NCBI RefSeq assembly: GCF_910592395.1
Contig: NC_088318.1
Location: 12,092,349-12,156,348, forward strand
Origin: Lineus longissimus
Taxonomy: Eukaryota > Nemertea > Pilidiophora > Heteronemertea > Lineidae
Direction: 5' to 3'
DNA length: 64,000 bases
The translations under genes were made by a program, and so were the position numbers. The first letter of the stretch is position 1. Each line of letters starts with the position of its first letter. The notes under the pieces were generated by a model. It saw only the letters and a program-made list of their open reading frames with translations. It searched no databases and had not been told where the DNA came from. This document shows, in pieces, positions 49,801-60,902 of this stretch.

Positions 49801-50287
49801 ACCTCATGCTCATGGATGATGCCGTTGGACTTCTCGTTCTCTTTTCGACTGTCACTTAGTCATTAGTCAGTAAATTAGTGTCAGTCTGTGAGACTCTCCA
49901 GTCGACTCTGTCCGTGTGTTACTGTTAATTAATTGTGTGTTATTATCAGTTCCTCTACGGTCTAGCACCACCAGACAAACAACAACCATCTGAATAATCA
50001 GGATTGAAGTAAACATCAGCCACCGCCCAGACACAAATGAATAGTATGGTCAAGGACTAGGAGGCCAAAATAAATACATGACATTACACATGTATATCAT
50101 GTATATACCGTAAGACATACAGAAAATACACTACATAATGTACAAGGAGTTGTGCCACGTATGAGAATTTGGGTCTGCTGTTTTTTCGGGAAGCCAAATT
50201 CAAGAGCTTACCATTCCCTGTAAACATGATGCTTGACGGTAAAACCAGCAGTAACATGAGGAGAAATCTCCCTAAAAGTTTTGCCAT
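43866..50287 (-). CDS. SSR1: Translocon-associated protein subunit alpha (TRAP-alpha), complete, ten exons
   Basis: Exons (minus): 50287-50212, 48976-48816, 48278-48191, 47605-47478, 47112-46981, 46728-46649, 46305-46227, 45227-45171, 44240-44135 and 43957-43866. All have GT/AG borders and compatible phases, total 999 nt, 332 aa plus stop. A signal peptide ([17 protein letters not shown]) is followed by an acidic lumenal segment (residues 26-110). The conserved lumenal fold includes [40 protein letters not shown] and the sequon NDT. A transmembrane helix at about 223-243 ([17 protein letters not shown]) and a basic cytosolic tail ending GADE follow. The protein belongs to the ER TRAP complex beside Sec61 and aids protein translocation. 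It is longer than the human protein (286 aa), partly through the 57-nt exon 45171-45227. Its introns host box C/D snoRNAs. Confidence 0.97.
44573..44642 (-). ncRNA. Intronic box C/D snoRNA (A), SNORD57-like guide
   Basis: 70 nt in TRAP-alpha intron 8, same strand as the host. Terminal stem GTTCCTT/AGGAAC; box C GTGATGA at 44629-44635; box D CTGA at 44579-44582; a D' CTGA at 44613-44616. The guide directly upstream of box D (CTGATCTAATGAGT) pairs with 18S rRNA around CUCAUUA. The fifth base upstream of D lies opposite the A that is A99 in human numbering, the known target of human SNORD57. One mismatch falls opposite position 103. The D' guide target is unknown. Confidence 0.85.
45624..45704 (-). 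ncRNA. Possible box C/D snoRNA (F) in TRAP-alpha intron 7
   Basis: 81 nt with a weak stem AGGT/ACCT, a box-C-like TTGATGA (first base off consensus) at 45694-45700, box D CTGA at 45629-45632, and a D'-like CTGA in TCATTAACTGA. Its size and one-per-intron placement fit the neighbouring snoRNAs, but box C is imperfect and I identify no rRNA target. Confidence 0.4.
46805..46875 (-). ncRNA. Intronic box C/D snoRNA (B), SNORD57-like guide
   Basis: 71 nt in TRAP-alpha intron 5, about 75 nt before the acceptor of exon 6, a spacing common for intronic C/D snoRNAs. Stem GTTCCT/AGGGAC with one wobble; box C ATGATGA at 46862-46868; box D CTGA at 46811-46814. The guide TTGATCTAATGAGC pairs with 18S GCUCAUUA and its 3' continuation; the D+5 base lies opposite A99 (human numbering). 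Best match of the set to a SNORD57 homologue. Confidence 0.88.
47288..47374 (-). ncRNA. Intronic box C/D snoRNA (C), diverged guide
   Basis: 87 nt in TRAP-alpha intron 4. Stem GTTCCT/AGGAAC; box C ATGATGA at 47361-47367; box D CTGA at 47294-47297. The guide AACTGCTATAAT differs from the AACTGATCTAAT of snoRNAs D and E at three central bases, which breaks pairing to 18S 99-111. It may be retargeted, or decayed in its guide while keeping stem and boxes. Confidence 0.75.
47430..47462. repeat. (GT)n plus poly-G tract next to the exon-4 donor of TRAP-alpha
   Basis: A short (GT)n run is followed by 15 G (47448-47462). On the coding strand this is C15 then (CA)n, starting 15 nt inside intron 4. Confidence 0.85.
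47776..47857 (-). ncRNA. Intronic box C/D snoRNA (D), 18S position-103 guide
   Basis: 82 nt in TRAP-alpha intron 3. Stem GTTCCTT/AGGAAC; box C ATGATGA at 47844-47850; box D CTGA at 47782-47785. The guide TTAACTGATCTAAT can pair with 18S AUUARAUCAGUUA. The D+5 base (C) lies opposite position 103 (human numbering), four bases from the target of A and B. Close relative of snoRNA E. Confidence 0.85.
48562..48642 (-). ncRNA. Intronic box C/D snoRNA (E), 18S position-103 guide
   Basis: 81 nt in TRAP-alpha intron 2. Stem GTTCCTC/AGGAAC; box C ATGATGA at 48629-48635; box D CTGA at 48568-48571. The guide is identical to that of snoRNA D, and most of the body is shared, indicating a recent intron-to-intron duplication. 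Confidence 0.85.
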
Positions 50288-50400
50288 GGTTGTTGTGGAC
50301 TTTTAAATCGACAGAAAGCGAGATGATTGTTGATAGATTTGGCTAAATTTCAAGCCACAATCAACGATTGCGAACAACAACCGGAAGAGGTATTATGTGG
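50288..50400 (-). promoter_or_regulatory. TRAP-alpha promoter / 5' UTR with ETS-type site and TOP-like tract
   Basis: ACCGGAAG (ETS/GABP-type core) lies at 50380-50387 on the plus strand. The coding strand reads CCTCTTCCGG here, a pyrimidine stretch like a 5' TOP start, which many snoRNA host genes have. The start codon context is CAACCATGG. The transcription start is inferred, not seen. Confidence 0.4.
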
Positions 50401-51666
50401 TACTATCAGAACGAGGCGGGTCACCGGATATAACACTTATTTGTTAGAAGCAAAGTGATTGGTCAAATTTGGCCTTTAATCTGTTATCCAATCACAACCA
50501 TCGAAAGAAGAACACCAGTGAGTCATAGGTGTTTCCCGCCTTTGCAGCTGACTTGAGTGCCCGCTCAGCTGTGACGGGACGCTGATTGCATGTAAAACTA
50601 TGCAACAATGTCTGGATTAATGTGATCAACATTTGGGCGTATTGTCCACTAATGCAGCTATTGAACGACACAATAGTCAATAAGGTGCGGTGCGTATTAC
50701 AATCATAATAAACTGCTGCCAGTGACAGTGGCTGAGTGCTAGCTAGCTAGCCCCACTGACCAGTCTACCACTGGCACTGGCACTGGGTGGGCACAGCATG
50801 CGGCAGGTGCGCACTGCCACTAGCGATACCAGCATGGCACTGCACATACTACCATGGGTCGGGGGGGGGGGGGAGGAGGAGGTTGTGCTGATGTCCCTTT
50901 TTGAACCCATACGGAATTCGAATCGGCAATAATAACACAATGATAAATGGCATGATGAGTTTGAGTTCAATGAGGTAGCTGCCTTCATTGGAAACCACAG
51001 TGCAGTCACTTGTGCAGTCACTTGTGTACCTTTTCACTTTCAGGGCTAGGCCCCCAATGAGGTCGGTTTTTAGGATACCAGAAAAACAACTTGCGGGGTG
51101 AAAAAATTCAAAACTAATCACATCCCGCAAGGACGTGAAGTAATTTGCTGTCTCTGTTCACTGGTGCTGTGTGACACATGGACGTTGCATGATGTCTTTA
51201 TCGTCGGTCATCGGCCGTTGGCATTGTTGTTAGGATGTTTGCACTGGGCTTGAAACGGTACACGCCTTGCTACGCCATCTAGCGGGATTTTCCAAAAATT
51301 TGCTGCCTCATTCCAGAAAATATCCACTGACTCTTCCAGAATCCGCTTAAATGTGGGTGTCTCTCCCAAAAGTGCTGGCCATTTTTTTCGGTCTATCCTG
51401 GTGTTCAGTCGTGGGGTCCCAGAAAATACCACATCCTTCTTTCACTGGCATTGGAATCCACCACAAAACTTGTGTCTTCGGCCTCGCACTGGTAATTAGT
51501 ATCAGTCCCTTAGTCTCTTACTCTTAGTTGTGAGGCCTATGGCACATTGTCGTGGAGCTTGGACTGATTACAACTGTGAGAAACAGTCTTCTCCATCTAA
51601 AGCCTAATTTGAAATAATATTTCTCTAAACCATCGGCAAAATTCCCCATATCCATATTTCTAATCA
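50401..51666. other. Intergenic DNA upstream of TRAP-alpha; nothing recognised
   Basis: A poly-G run (50861-50873) and no supported gene on either strand. Confidence 0.4.
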
Positions 51667-51842
51667 CAGTAGAACCTCTCTATTTAGGACACCCTCGGAA
51701 CTGACAGGTACAGTCCTTAATAGAGAAGTGTCCTGATTACTGAGGTCAATTTGAATAGACACAACTATTGGGACAAAATATGTTGTCCTTAATAGAGAGG
51801 GTGTCCTTCTTAGAGAGCTGTCTGCTCAGGGAGGTTCCACTG
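51667..51842. mobile_element. TA-type MITE (CAGTAGAACCTC ends), copy 2
   Basis: It begins CAGTAGAACCTCTCTATT and ends GGAGGTTCCACTG followed by TA. The body has repeated GTCCTTAATAGAGA phrases, also palindromic inside. Same family as 38258-38428 and 60903-61078. Confidence 0.8.
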
Positions 51843-54826
51843 TACCTTGTTGAATGTCATTGACAAATTTGTTCTGAGTTTTTCATTCAAATGAACTTGA
51901 AGAAATGTTAGCTCAGACTAACAGGCTGATATTTCAGTTCAGCTATTCTGCATAGATGTCAGCACTCCTCTCTCCTCCATCTCTTGCCCTCTCTACAGCT
52001 GATGGAGGGCCCATTTTATCTCATTTTTCATTTCTCTTCAAGTTTGATTTACATCACCCTAAAACTCTCTAATTAATTTTATCTACCTGTTACAAACTTG
52101 TTTAAAAAAGCTTTTAACATGTTTCAAGTGTTTCGGATGATTTAAATTTCCCTTTTCAGAGGTTGCCTGGTTGGAATGTCATTCAAATTGAAATCAGTTT
52201 GATTTCAGACAGTTATATCAAGAATTAAATGAAGACTGCAAGTGATGAGCCATAGGTACCTGGGATTGACAGGTTTGGTAACGGGGTAATTTTGGTGTGT
52301 TGGGTTGGTGGGGAAAGAAGATCAAAATTGACCATGAAATGTTGGAACACACCAGGAATTTTAATGAACAATGCCATGCACGCCCCCTCTTTTTCCGGCT
52401 ACTGGACCCGCCACCTTATAAGGGCATAGCATGACACCTTGATTGTCTCAAGAGGTAGTATTTCATCCAGAAATTTTGGTAGAGCAGAGATTAAGGAAAT
52501 AAGCAAAGGAAGAGGCAGGCTGAACTGAGAAAAAATGCAGAGTTGGGGCCATTCTGTAACAGAAAGTGCATTAACACAAAGGGCAGGGTGCTGCACCCTT
52601 CTATTTCTAGCTAGAAGAAACTCTAGGAAGCATAAGTCAGGCAATGGGTTGTACCCCCATCTCCAGGGTCAGACCCTGAATAGAGAAGCCTGGGAGTTGT
52701 ACCAATTGTCCTAAAACATTTGATACCATGGGTGGGTCAACCTGTAAGTTGGTTGAGCGTGGCATTTCCATGGTTGACAAAAAGTAAATGTTTTTCTCGA
52801 CTATTTATATTTCTCACTTTTGAATATCATATGCATTTTCTTTTATTTACGGTGTTTCACAGGTTTTGTTTGTATTTTAGTGTCTGGTCCGTGCGTCGGG
52901 ACAGTCTGTCCTAGTCACTTGATCACCGATATATCCTGGGTGTCGTGGTCTATGAATAGGCCCCGAGACTATCGAAACAGGGACCTGAATCGGTCCTATT
53001 GTTCACAGGTACAATAAATAACCTATGCAGAGTATTGTTCGATAGAAAAGAAAATATGCTTGAATAAAGCTCTGTGATTGTGCCTGGGAGGATTATGACC
53101 CATCAGTCAGTGTGGTATAGTACGCCACGAGTTTAGAGTGACATTGCCGTAGTAATATCAGCTGACAAGCTGTTGTGATTGAAAAAATTTGTGGATGTCA
53201 TATAAGTCTATTGCAATATTTTGGATCAATACGCACATCGCCTTGATTATTGGATCTCCTCTGATTATGCTATTTTGATAGGTAATTTCGGAGGTAAGTA
53301 TCTGAGTATGCAGCCCCCTCCCCCCATTCCTGGTCCTCATTTCATTACAGCATCATATACCAGGCTTCTGTTAACCCACAAAGCATTTATTTTCACCCAT
53401 CAAAACATTGAGGGGCCTTCCAAATATTATGCTAGACACCTTGAAAATCTTGGAAAAGTTCTGCAAAGTGCTCCGGTATAGATTTAGTTGAAGAGATAAA
53501 AGCACATCAGCTGCTTTTAGTGAACTTCCATCTTTTTGATACTTTGTTTCATCATCATTAAAAGGTTACCGTCATATTTCAAGTATCTAATTTAATGTTT
53601 TATTATTCATATCACATATGTAGTAGTCTTAACCTTGCCCCATTGGGATGGTTACCTACCTTAAAAATCAGGTCACTTAAGTCAAAAGTGTAGACAAACC
53701 CATCTTACCATAATATTTCAAGTATCTTATCTGATGTTTTATTATTTATGTTACATGTAGTAGCCTCGACCTTGTCCAATTGGCAGGGTTACTCTTGGTA
53801 AAAATCAGGGTTACTTTAGTTAAAAATCACAGACAAACACAACACCGAAATAAAAACATGGTTAGGAAGTTGTCTGGTGAAGCTACTTAGTACTTGCTGC
53901 CTTCAAGAAGGCCAAACCGGTAAGTAAGGTCATCCTGTTGTTTTGGTCTTATTCCTGGGCCTCCGTTAGCGACCAATAACAAGCCATTTGAAGGTTTTGA
54001 CAACTTAAAGCCATTTTAGGTTTTTTTGCGTGCCGTGACATTTTTCATGAAATGGAGAGGAATGCTGATGAGTGCCAACTCCTGAGTGGAGGGGAGGTAT
54101 TGGGTTTATATTGACCGCCGTAAAATGTGCCATTGAATGTGTAAAAACCTTAGAAAAAAATTATAATGATATCAAGGCGGGCTTCTTTGTGCATATAATT
54201 CTTAGCGCTTTTGTTACATTCCAGACTGTTTTTCACAGTTTTCTGACATACGTGTCGACAATATTACCCAGTTAGTACTGTCTTCTCAAGATTTGATAGT
54301 CCCTGCCTGTTTAAATTACTACTTGTACATACATTTCTTTAGGGATATTTTGCAAGTTAGGGCAGTTCCTAGAACAGCATTATTTTTTTCGCTCTGGGAA
54401 CTGTCACATCCCTGATGATCCAAATTACAAGGAGTGTGCTTTCACACCCCCTTGGATTTGGTATGCTCGGTCCTGGGATGACCCTCAATCACACTGGTCC
54501 AGGGGCCGTCGTCCCAATGAAAAGCTGAGGTCACCAGTCTGGTCACATTTCTAAATTTAACTGATAATCTTCTGCGGATTGTCATTTGTAATGTGTGTAA
54601 AATTGTTGGATAATGTTGCATGATGCTGGCTGGCTAAAAAGCCAATGAAATCTAGAAAAAATATTGGGAATATAAAGATAGGTCAAGTCTTCATTTTGGC
54701 GGGAAACCCTCTGTCTGGCTGCAGGGGTATTGGCAACAAGTGGATGTATGACTGACCCATGCAAATCTACTGACATTGTGCGTCTGTCCATCCGTCCTTG
54801 AGAAAGGAGGGGACTTTAGGATGGAA
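51843..54826. other. Gene-poor stretch
   Basis: No gene recognised. It holds a diverged tandem duplication at 53570-53850. Confidence 0.4.
53570..53850 (+). repeat. Diverged tandem duplication, about 135 bp, two copies
   Basis: ATATTTCAAGTATCT, TGTTTTATTATT and TGTAGTAG are followed by a GACCTTG/AACCTTG box, AAAAATCAGG and AGACAAAC, in the same order in both halves. Confidence 0.65.
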
Positions 54827-55070
54827 GTACACCGCCAGTAAGTCAGAATGGTCCCGAGGTACACTGCCGGTATCGCATGGGCTTGACGTACACCGCTGGT
54901 AAGTCGTTATGGGCTTGATGTACACCGCTGGTAAGTCGTTATGGGCTTGATGTACACCGCTGGTAAGTCGGTATGGGTTTGACCTACACAACTGGTAAGT
55001 TGGCTTGATGTACACTGCCAGTAAGTTACCATGGGCTTGACATACACCACTGGTAAGTTGGCATGGGCGG
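54827..55070 (+). repeat. Minisatellite, about 32-bp unit, about eight copies
   Basis: Units of the form GTACACCGCTGGTAAGTCGT then TATGGGCTTGAT start near 54827, 54859, 54888, 54920, 54952, 54984, 55009 and 55040. Most carry GGTAAGT, a perfect splice-donor-like heptamer. Confidence 0.85.
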
Positions 55071-58000
55071 GCCACTCTTGTGGAACATTTGATCATGCCC
55101 ATTTTGGTTGGTCAGTTTTGTCAACTGGCCAATGGACGGATGGACCCTGTTCGGGCATAAAGTGGTCTATAGTTTGTCAGCCACTGTTGTTTTATGGGTG
55201 TGACCTTTTATCTATTGTAATGCTTTTAATCTGTCTGTCTGTCTGTGCAAATGTAAATTATGCTTTTAGTCTAGTCGAAAATATACAGTAGTAGAAGACG
55301 TGTTCATGTGTTATTCCATGATGAGATGATCGAACTGTAAAACAGACCCGTATGAGTCTTCAGATTTCGTATTCTGAAGAGAAGTTGTCTCAGACAAGTT
55401 CCTGATAACATATTTCCAATACCGTCACCAATAAAAAATTGTCAGGTTGTTCTTATTACTCCCACGTGATGTACAACAGGAATGCGATTGCAGTCTGTTT
55501 TCATTTCGAATCGTGACAAAAGAGGGGCATTCTTGATCAGCCCACGCTTACAATTATTTACGCCTTTTTAGTCATGCGAATTTTTCTCAGACAACTAATA
55601 AATCGTTCCGCATATCGATGTCAAAAGGCAGTTGAATTGGTCCTCGTTAATGTTTTCAATACAAGCAGTAAAAAGTTGTGTTCAACAATTTCAAAAAGGT
55701 TGTGCCTCTTAGTCGCTTTGAAAGTCGGGTCTGCAAATTTATTGGAAATGTATTGAACAACTATACATGTATATGCATTATCAATATATATATATCAATT
55801 CACCGCCAGTGTCGTTGTTTTGTTGGCGATGTTTCATTCATGCAGTTATTGAGTACGAATTACACATACGGTGTAATCAGGTACTACCAGTGTGGCGTGA
55901 GCTGGCAACGATAATTTGTATCGACGTGTGATGGTATTGGTATGTATAATCAGTCGGTCGTGGTAGTCATGCACATTTTATTCTTTGGTCCTCTCGGCCA
56001 TGACTCTCTCTTAAAGGGGTACACCGTTCGTATTTGCTGGTGACTCAGGAAAATAGAAATGCAGTTTGTCCAGTCGGACGGGGGATTCACGGTAGTTATG
56101 TAATAAGTATCCTTTTCTCAAGGTGAGCACAATGTCCCTGGGACATTTCATTTTCAACATGATCTGTTAAAATATATGTCAATGCATGATTTGTTAGACC
56201 CGTGATTTAACGTTAGTCAGACCTGTCCTAGTTAACGACCACATTTTTATCGTTTGATAAGCTTTGGATTTTTTACCAACTGTTGTTCAACATATTCAAT
56301 GAAAAAGGTGTATCTTCCTTAACGAAATCCTTGAATAAATTGAATGAAAATGGGGTAGAGATATGATTATAAAGCACGGAATCTCTCTCCATTTCAAATT
56401 CATAACAAACGGCATTGGCCAGTTGATGTCCTCTTGGAATGTTTGTGTCCTTGGGTTACGTCCTTAGATTATGCACTTGTCTCTAATCAGTCGTTCTACT
56501 CTATTGCATTATTAGGCTTATTTGATTTGTACAGCTGTTCGGGTTTTGAATTCCAGATAATGCGCAACAGGACTTACAATAGATTCAAGACAGCCTATAG
56601 TATGTAGTAATATTGGCCAGCTTATTCAACTGTAGGCCTAGGAATGTGTCATAGGCCTAGGTCTGACCTGAATTGGAAACACAGATGTTAGTTTAACAAT
56701 GTAGTAGTAGGCTTTCACAGATGTAAGTGAGACTACTAGGTCTGTGCACTGGGTGAGTGGAAAGACATATTTCTCTTAATCAAATCGGATACTAAATTTT
56801 CAAAACGGCTTGGCTGATTTTTGTATTGGAATACACACGATACGGTCAGTAATGAATTTCACTTTCAAAGCCCATGGTCTAATGAGTCTGATGTTGATGA
56901 GTCCATGACTGGCCCAGTCAATGGCACTGCAATTAACAATTTTTTTGACACTCCCTGTATGCCTATTCTCTCAGCTGATGTGGTTGAGTTCATTCAGGGG
57001 AAAAAGGGGTTAAAAATGCTTATTACTATACTTGACATTTGACATTTTGCACAAAATGAAACTGAAACAAACTGGCAGGGGGGGGGGGGGGGGGAAGTGA
57101 CCTCTTATCAATGGCTTGAATGACAGGCTTGGCATTTGAACAGATATGAGGTCATTGGTGATGTCATTGATTGTGAAATTCACATTCAATTGTACCCCCC
57201 ATTTCATATTGCAGGAATGGGACCATGAAAATAAAAGGGTGTCTTTATATCCATGATTGAGGGGGAGGTCAGCTTAGCTCAGTTTTAAACCAGGGGGTAC
57301 CACTTTGAAAATTGGACTGGGGTTCTTCTGAAATGTCACAAGATATGGTCGGTGATTGGTTGAATTGCATTACATTCGTTGAAAAAGAAAGCAAATCTAG
57401 TTTGAATGAAATAGTTTCTCGAAAATGCTAGTCAAAAATTGTGTCCTTGGTTGTAGATGGGTGGAAATCATTGAAAAATCTAACTTTAAACACAGATGTC
57501 CTGCAAAAATAAATGTGTATAGTATTAGGTGTCCTTAAACAGAGGTTTCACTATGTGGGCATGTGACGTCTAAACAATTAACCCTTCGCCGCCCACTCAG
57601 TAGTAAAGCATAGTAGAAATGGCGGCTTAGCCTAGTTTGTGTGTACTATTCAGTGCTGGTCTATGAATGACCCTAGTGTCTGAGTGCTCCTATTCAGTGT
57701 TTTGTTCTGGGGCTAGGCCTATGGCGATCTTTTACACCATTAGGCCTGTTGTACGATTCAAAGAACTTATCCCGGGCCCTGAAATGCAGGACTATGGGCT
57801 TTGCAGATATACTCCAGCTTTGCACGCCTAACGTCCACTGTGGTATAAAGCCAGTGTATGTGTACATTTTGGTGGGCTTTAGGTCTGTACGTGATTGACC
57901 AGCAGCGTCAATGACAATATAAGTTTGAATAGAAGGCCTAAAAATTACATCATGGACCTAGAAATGTGCACTATGAAAAGATCCAGCTGGACGTTAAAAG

Positions 58001-58392
58001 TGAGAAACTAGAGTAGTAGTCAAAATGCTTACACCATGCCCGCCCCCGCCCACCCCCAAGAGATTGAGTTTAAAATGCAGGTGTTAATTTTTTGAGAAAA
58101 GAAATAGGGGTTAGTTTTTCATTAGGTGATAGAGGGGGTGACTCTGTTGTCTTCAAAGCATTGGTTCCTCCGGGGTCTCCAGTTTCCTCCTACTTTACAA
58201 TTCAAATCGCCACGTATTGTTTATATAGCTTACAGCGTCCTTGTGGATGCCTAGCCCTCAATGTTCTATGCTCGAATGTTTGATAAAGTTAAAAAAACAA
58301 TAACGTAATATCATCGCTACTGAATCGAATGAACTGACATATGCAGCGAGATTGTGTCAATAGTTATCAAGTGAATCGATTCAAATCAATAA
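55071..58392. other. Gene-poor stretch
   Basis: A plus-strand frame at 56821-57042 (WSNESDVDESMTGPVNGT) reads somewhat protein-like but has no homology I recognise. A 17-base poly-G run lies at 57078-57094. Confidence 0.35.
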
Positions 58393-58760
58393 GTTCATAG
58401 TCCGACCTGGACAGCTTCAATGAAATGCAATTCAACTCTTTACAGTACATTTTATACTGAAGTTGGTGTGGATATTAATGTTCAGCTTCTAAACCAGTCT
58501 ACTGTTCTGTCCAAAAGAAACTTTCTGTCTGGCGCAGCATTACAATCTGAGACCCACAAAATCAGTCTTGATTTGAGTTCATAGTCCGACCTGGACAGCT
58601 TCAATGAAATGCAATTCAACTCTTTACAGTGCATCTTATACTGAAGTTGGTGTGGATATCAATGTTCAGCTTCTAAACCAGTCTACTGTATTGTCCAAAA
58701 GAAACTTTCTGTCTGACGCAGCATTACAATCTGAGACCCACAAAATCAGTCTTGCTTTAA
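58393..58760 (+). repeat. Tandem duplication, 184-bp unit, two copies
   Basis: GTTCATAGTCCGACCTGGAC starts at 58393 and again at 58577; the two copies differ at only a few bases. No protein is recognised. Confidence 0.9.
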
Positions 58761-59402
58761 ACCAAAAATGCTTCTCTTCAAAATGAGTTAAATACTAGCA
58801 TGTCTAAAGCACATTAGAAATTATTTAGCCTTGAATTACAATGGGAATAATGTATTTTTTGTCATATTCCTGTTCCAAACAGAATGAAATTTCATTGTGT
58901 GCATTTCCCACACAGTTTTATCGTCCTTCAGTTTCTTCTTTGTCATCCCACCCTTTTGTGAATGACATTGCCTTCCTACTCTAGCTTTGGAAACCTTCAC
59001 TTTGAATAAAATAATTTCGCTTAATCATTCATAATCATAGCATAGACTCTATCTGCATTCATGTTTTCAATGTTTGTTTAGCGTCATGCTCACAAATACT
59101 TTAGCGCATGTTTCCAATAACGATATTCAGGCAATAGAAATCAATGAAAATAAACAAGAAAACTGAATGAAAATTCCCATAAAAAGACACAGAAATTGTC
59201 TACCCAATGCAACATTCTAAAAATAGCACAAATTATATCTTGTTAAAATAATCGTCATCTAAAATCGATATATTTGTTGAGGTGATATAAAGTGGATATC
59301 GTGTAGACAATGAGCTTCAATGGAATTGGAGAAAGAAATGCAGTTGCATTTGAATAGCAGGTACACAATGCATATGAATGGGAAAGAATTATGCAAATCA
59401 AA

Positions 59403-59624
59403 AGGTCATAGGTAAAGGCTTGTTGTAGATGGCCATGGTGAACCCTCGTTGATAAGTTTAGGGTCAAAGGCAGAAGGTCATATGCCAAGGTTATGCTTGT
59501 GTGGCCTTGGTAAAGCATCATTTTCATGGTCAATCAGAATTTCAACCTAAGGGTGAGATCTTGGTGACCCTTTGCAATGTGTGTGACCTTCTGATCTGAT
59601 TCAAGGTCAACATGGTCAAGGTCA
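59403..59624. promoter_or_regulatory. Cluster of nuclear-receptor half-sites
   Basis: Exact AGGTCA occurs at 59403, 59475, 59604 and 59619, and its complement TGACCT at 59584. The last two plus-strand ones are extended TCAAGGTCA, the NR5A/ERR-type monomer site. GGGTCAAAGGCAG at 59461 resembles a DR1. The cluster lies about 0.65-0.85 kb upstream of the presumed start of the next plus-strand gene. Function is inferred. Confidence 0.35.
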
Positions 59625-60253
59625 TTATATATCTTTTCTTAAAGTTGTAGTTAGATCAGTGTTGCTTGTGGGGTAACCAGACATGGAAACTGCAATGATT
59701 ATGTGTCCCAAGAAATTGACTGCTTTGAATTTTTTGGCCAATATGACAACAAGCTCTGTTCCTACTAAAAATACCTTTCAAGCAGTTCCAAAGCAGAATT
59801 TAGACAGATATCCTGTCTTCAGCGCAATTCAGAATTGCTTAACATTCGGTTTGAAATTTCGCTCTGAGGAATTACTGAATGGCCAGTGAAAAGAAAACGT
59901 AGGCAGTTTGCTGTTTGTGACCATTGTATTTACTGGTGGCTACGGAAAAAGAACTACACAATGCCTTAGTACAGTTATAATGCATGCAAGTGCAAGGAAA
60001 GTTTCAGATAATTCTAAGTTCACAGAGTTCATATCCAACCATTTAACTTTATCGATTCTCTATTGATCTGATGGTGTATACCAATATTGAAGATATTTAC
60101 TGAACAATATCAAAAAAATTTACGAATTAAATAGAACCATCCCAAAAACTTGGGAACAAGTATTCAGCATTTCATCGGAGTATCCCGAGCTTCCGAAAAT
60201 GCGTGCGCATGTGGATATGACGATTTGAAAATATCGAGGCAAAAGTCTGATTG

Positions 60254-60301
60254 AAGATGGCGAGTTGTGAGCTAAGTTTGTACATTTCTCCAGTTATTGA
60301 G
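60254..60301 (+). promoter_or_regulatory. Probable first-exon / core promoter region with AAGATGGCG
   Basis: AAGATGGCG (60254-60262) matches the YY1-type initiator common at animal promoters. An ATG there opens 15 codons (MASCELSLYISPVIE) up to a donor-like GAG|GTCAGT at 60301. If spliced to the acceptor at 60703, that frame stops after ten more codons and overlaps the main ATG at 60715. It would then be an upstream ORF rather than the main start. Confidence 0.4.
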
Positions 60302-60714
60302 GTCAGTTTGGATTAAAAATGTCAATAATAAATTATCTGGTCGTATTCAGCAACATTGGTTGTTATTGCTATTGCTTCGCTTTATTCATAGTTTGCCATA
60401 TTTCTCCAAACAATATTTTGAAGAGTTTGAGATGGTTCCAAAACACGATAAATGCTAAATAATTGCTAAATAAATGCTTTATAACTGCAAAAAAACATTT
60501 GGCATGAGATTAAATAAGCTTGTGAATAGAATTTTCCGTATATTGAATATTCAGAAACGGTGAAACTATGGTTTGTCCATACCTCATCCATTTTCCATAA
60601 AATGTCGCCAGGAATTTGCTCTAGAACTGATGAACTGTCCACAGAAACAAAAATGATATGAACTCTTGGCCTGACTTTTAGAATTGTTTTGTACCTCTTT
60701 CAGCGGATTAAATT

Positions 60715-60883
60715 ATGTCCACACCTCGTCCATTAAATGGCGGCAGGGATTCACCGATTGCTAGTACTGCTGATAAACCGTCCGTGGAAGCAACGGACAC
60801 TCAGGAATCAGAACAACAAGAAACGTCGTCGGAAAAGACAGGATCGTCGCAGACTGGATCCAGCCAGACGTCAAGTTCATTAG
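60715..60883 (+). CDS. First coding exon of an unidentified Ser/Thr-rich protein
   Basis: The acceptor CTCTTTCAG at 60695-60703 precedes an exon whose ATG at 60715 opens 56 codons plus one base, ending at the donor TTAG|GTAGG. The peptide starts MSTPRPLNGGRDSPIAST and is a low-complexity, acidic Ser/Thr/Gln-rich disordered N-terminus with a repeated TGSSQT motif. I do not recognise the family. Downstream exons were not found before the right edge; a MITE follows within 20 bp. The intact splice sites and codon-like composition make a genuine exon likely, but the product is unknown. Confidence 0.55.
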
Positions 60884-60902
60884 GTAGGCCGATTTAAAAT
60901 TA

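Noticed and set aside
56821-57042. 73-codon frame containing WSNESDVDESMTGPVNGT
   Set aside because: It reads somewhat protein-like and could be a decayed gene fragment, but I cannot match it to a family.
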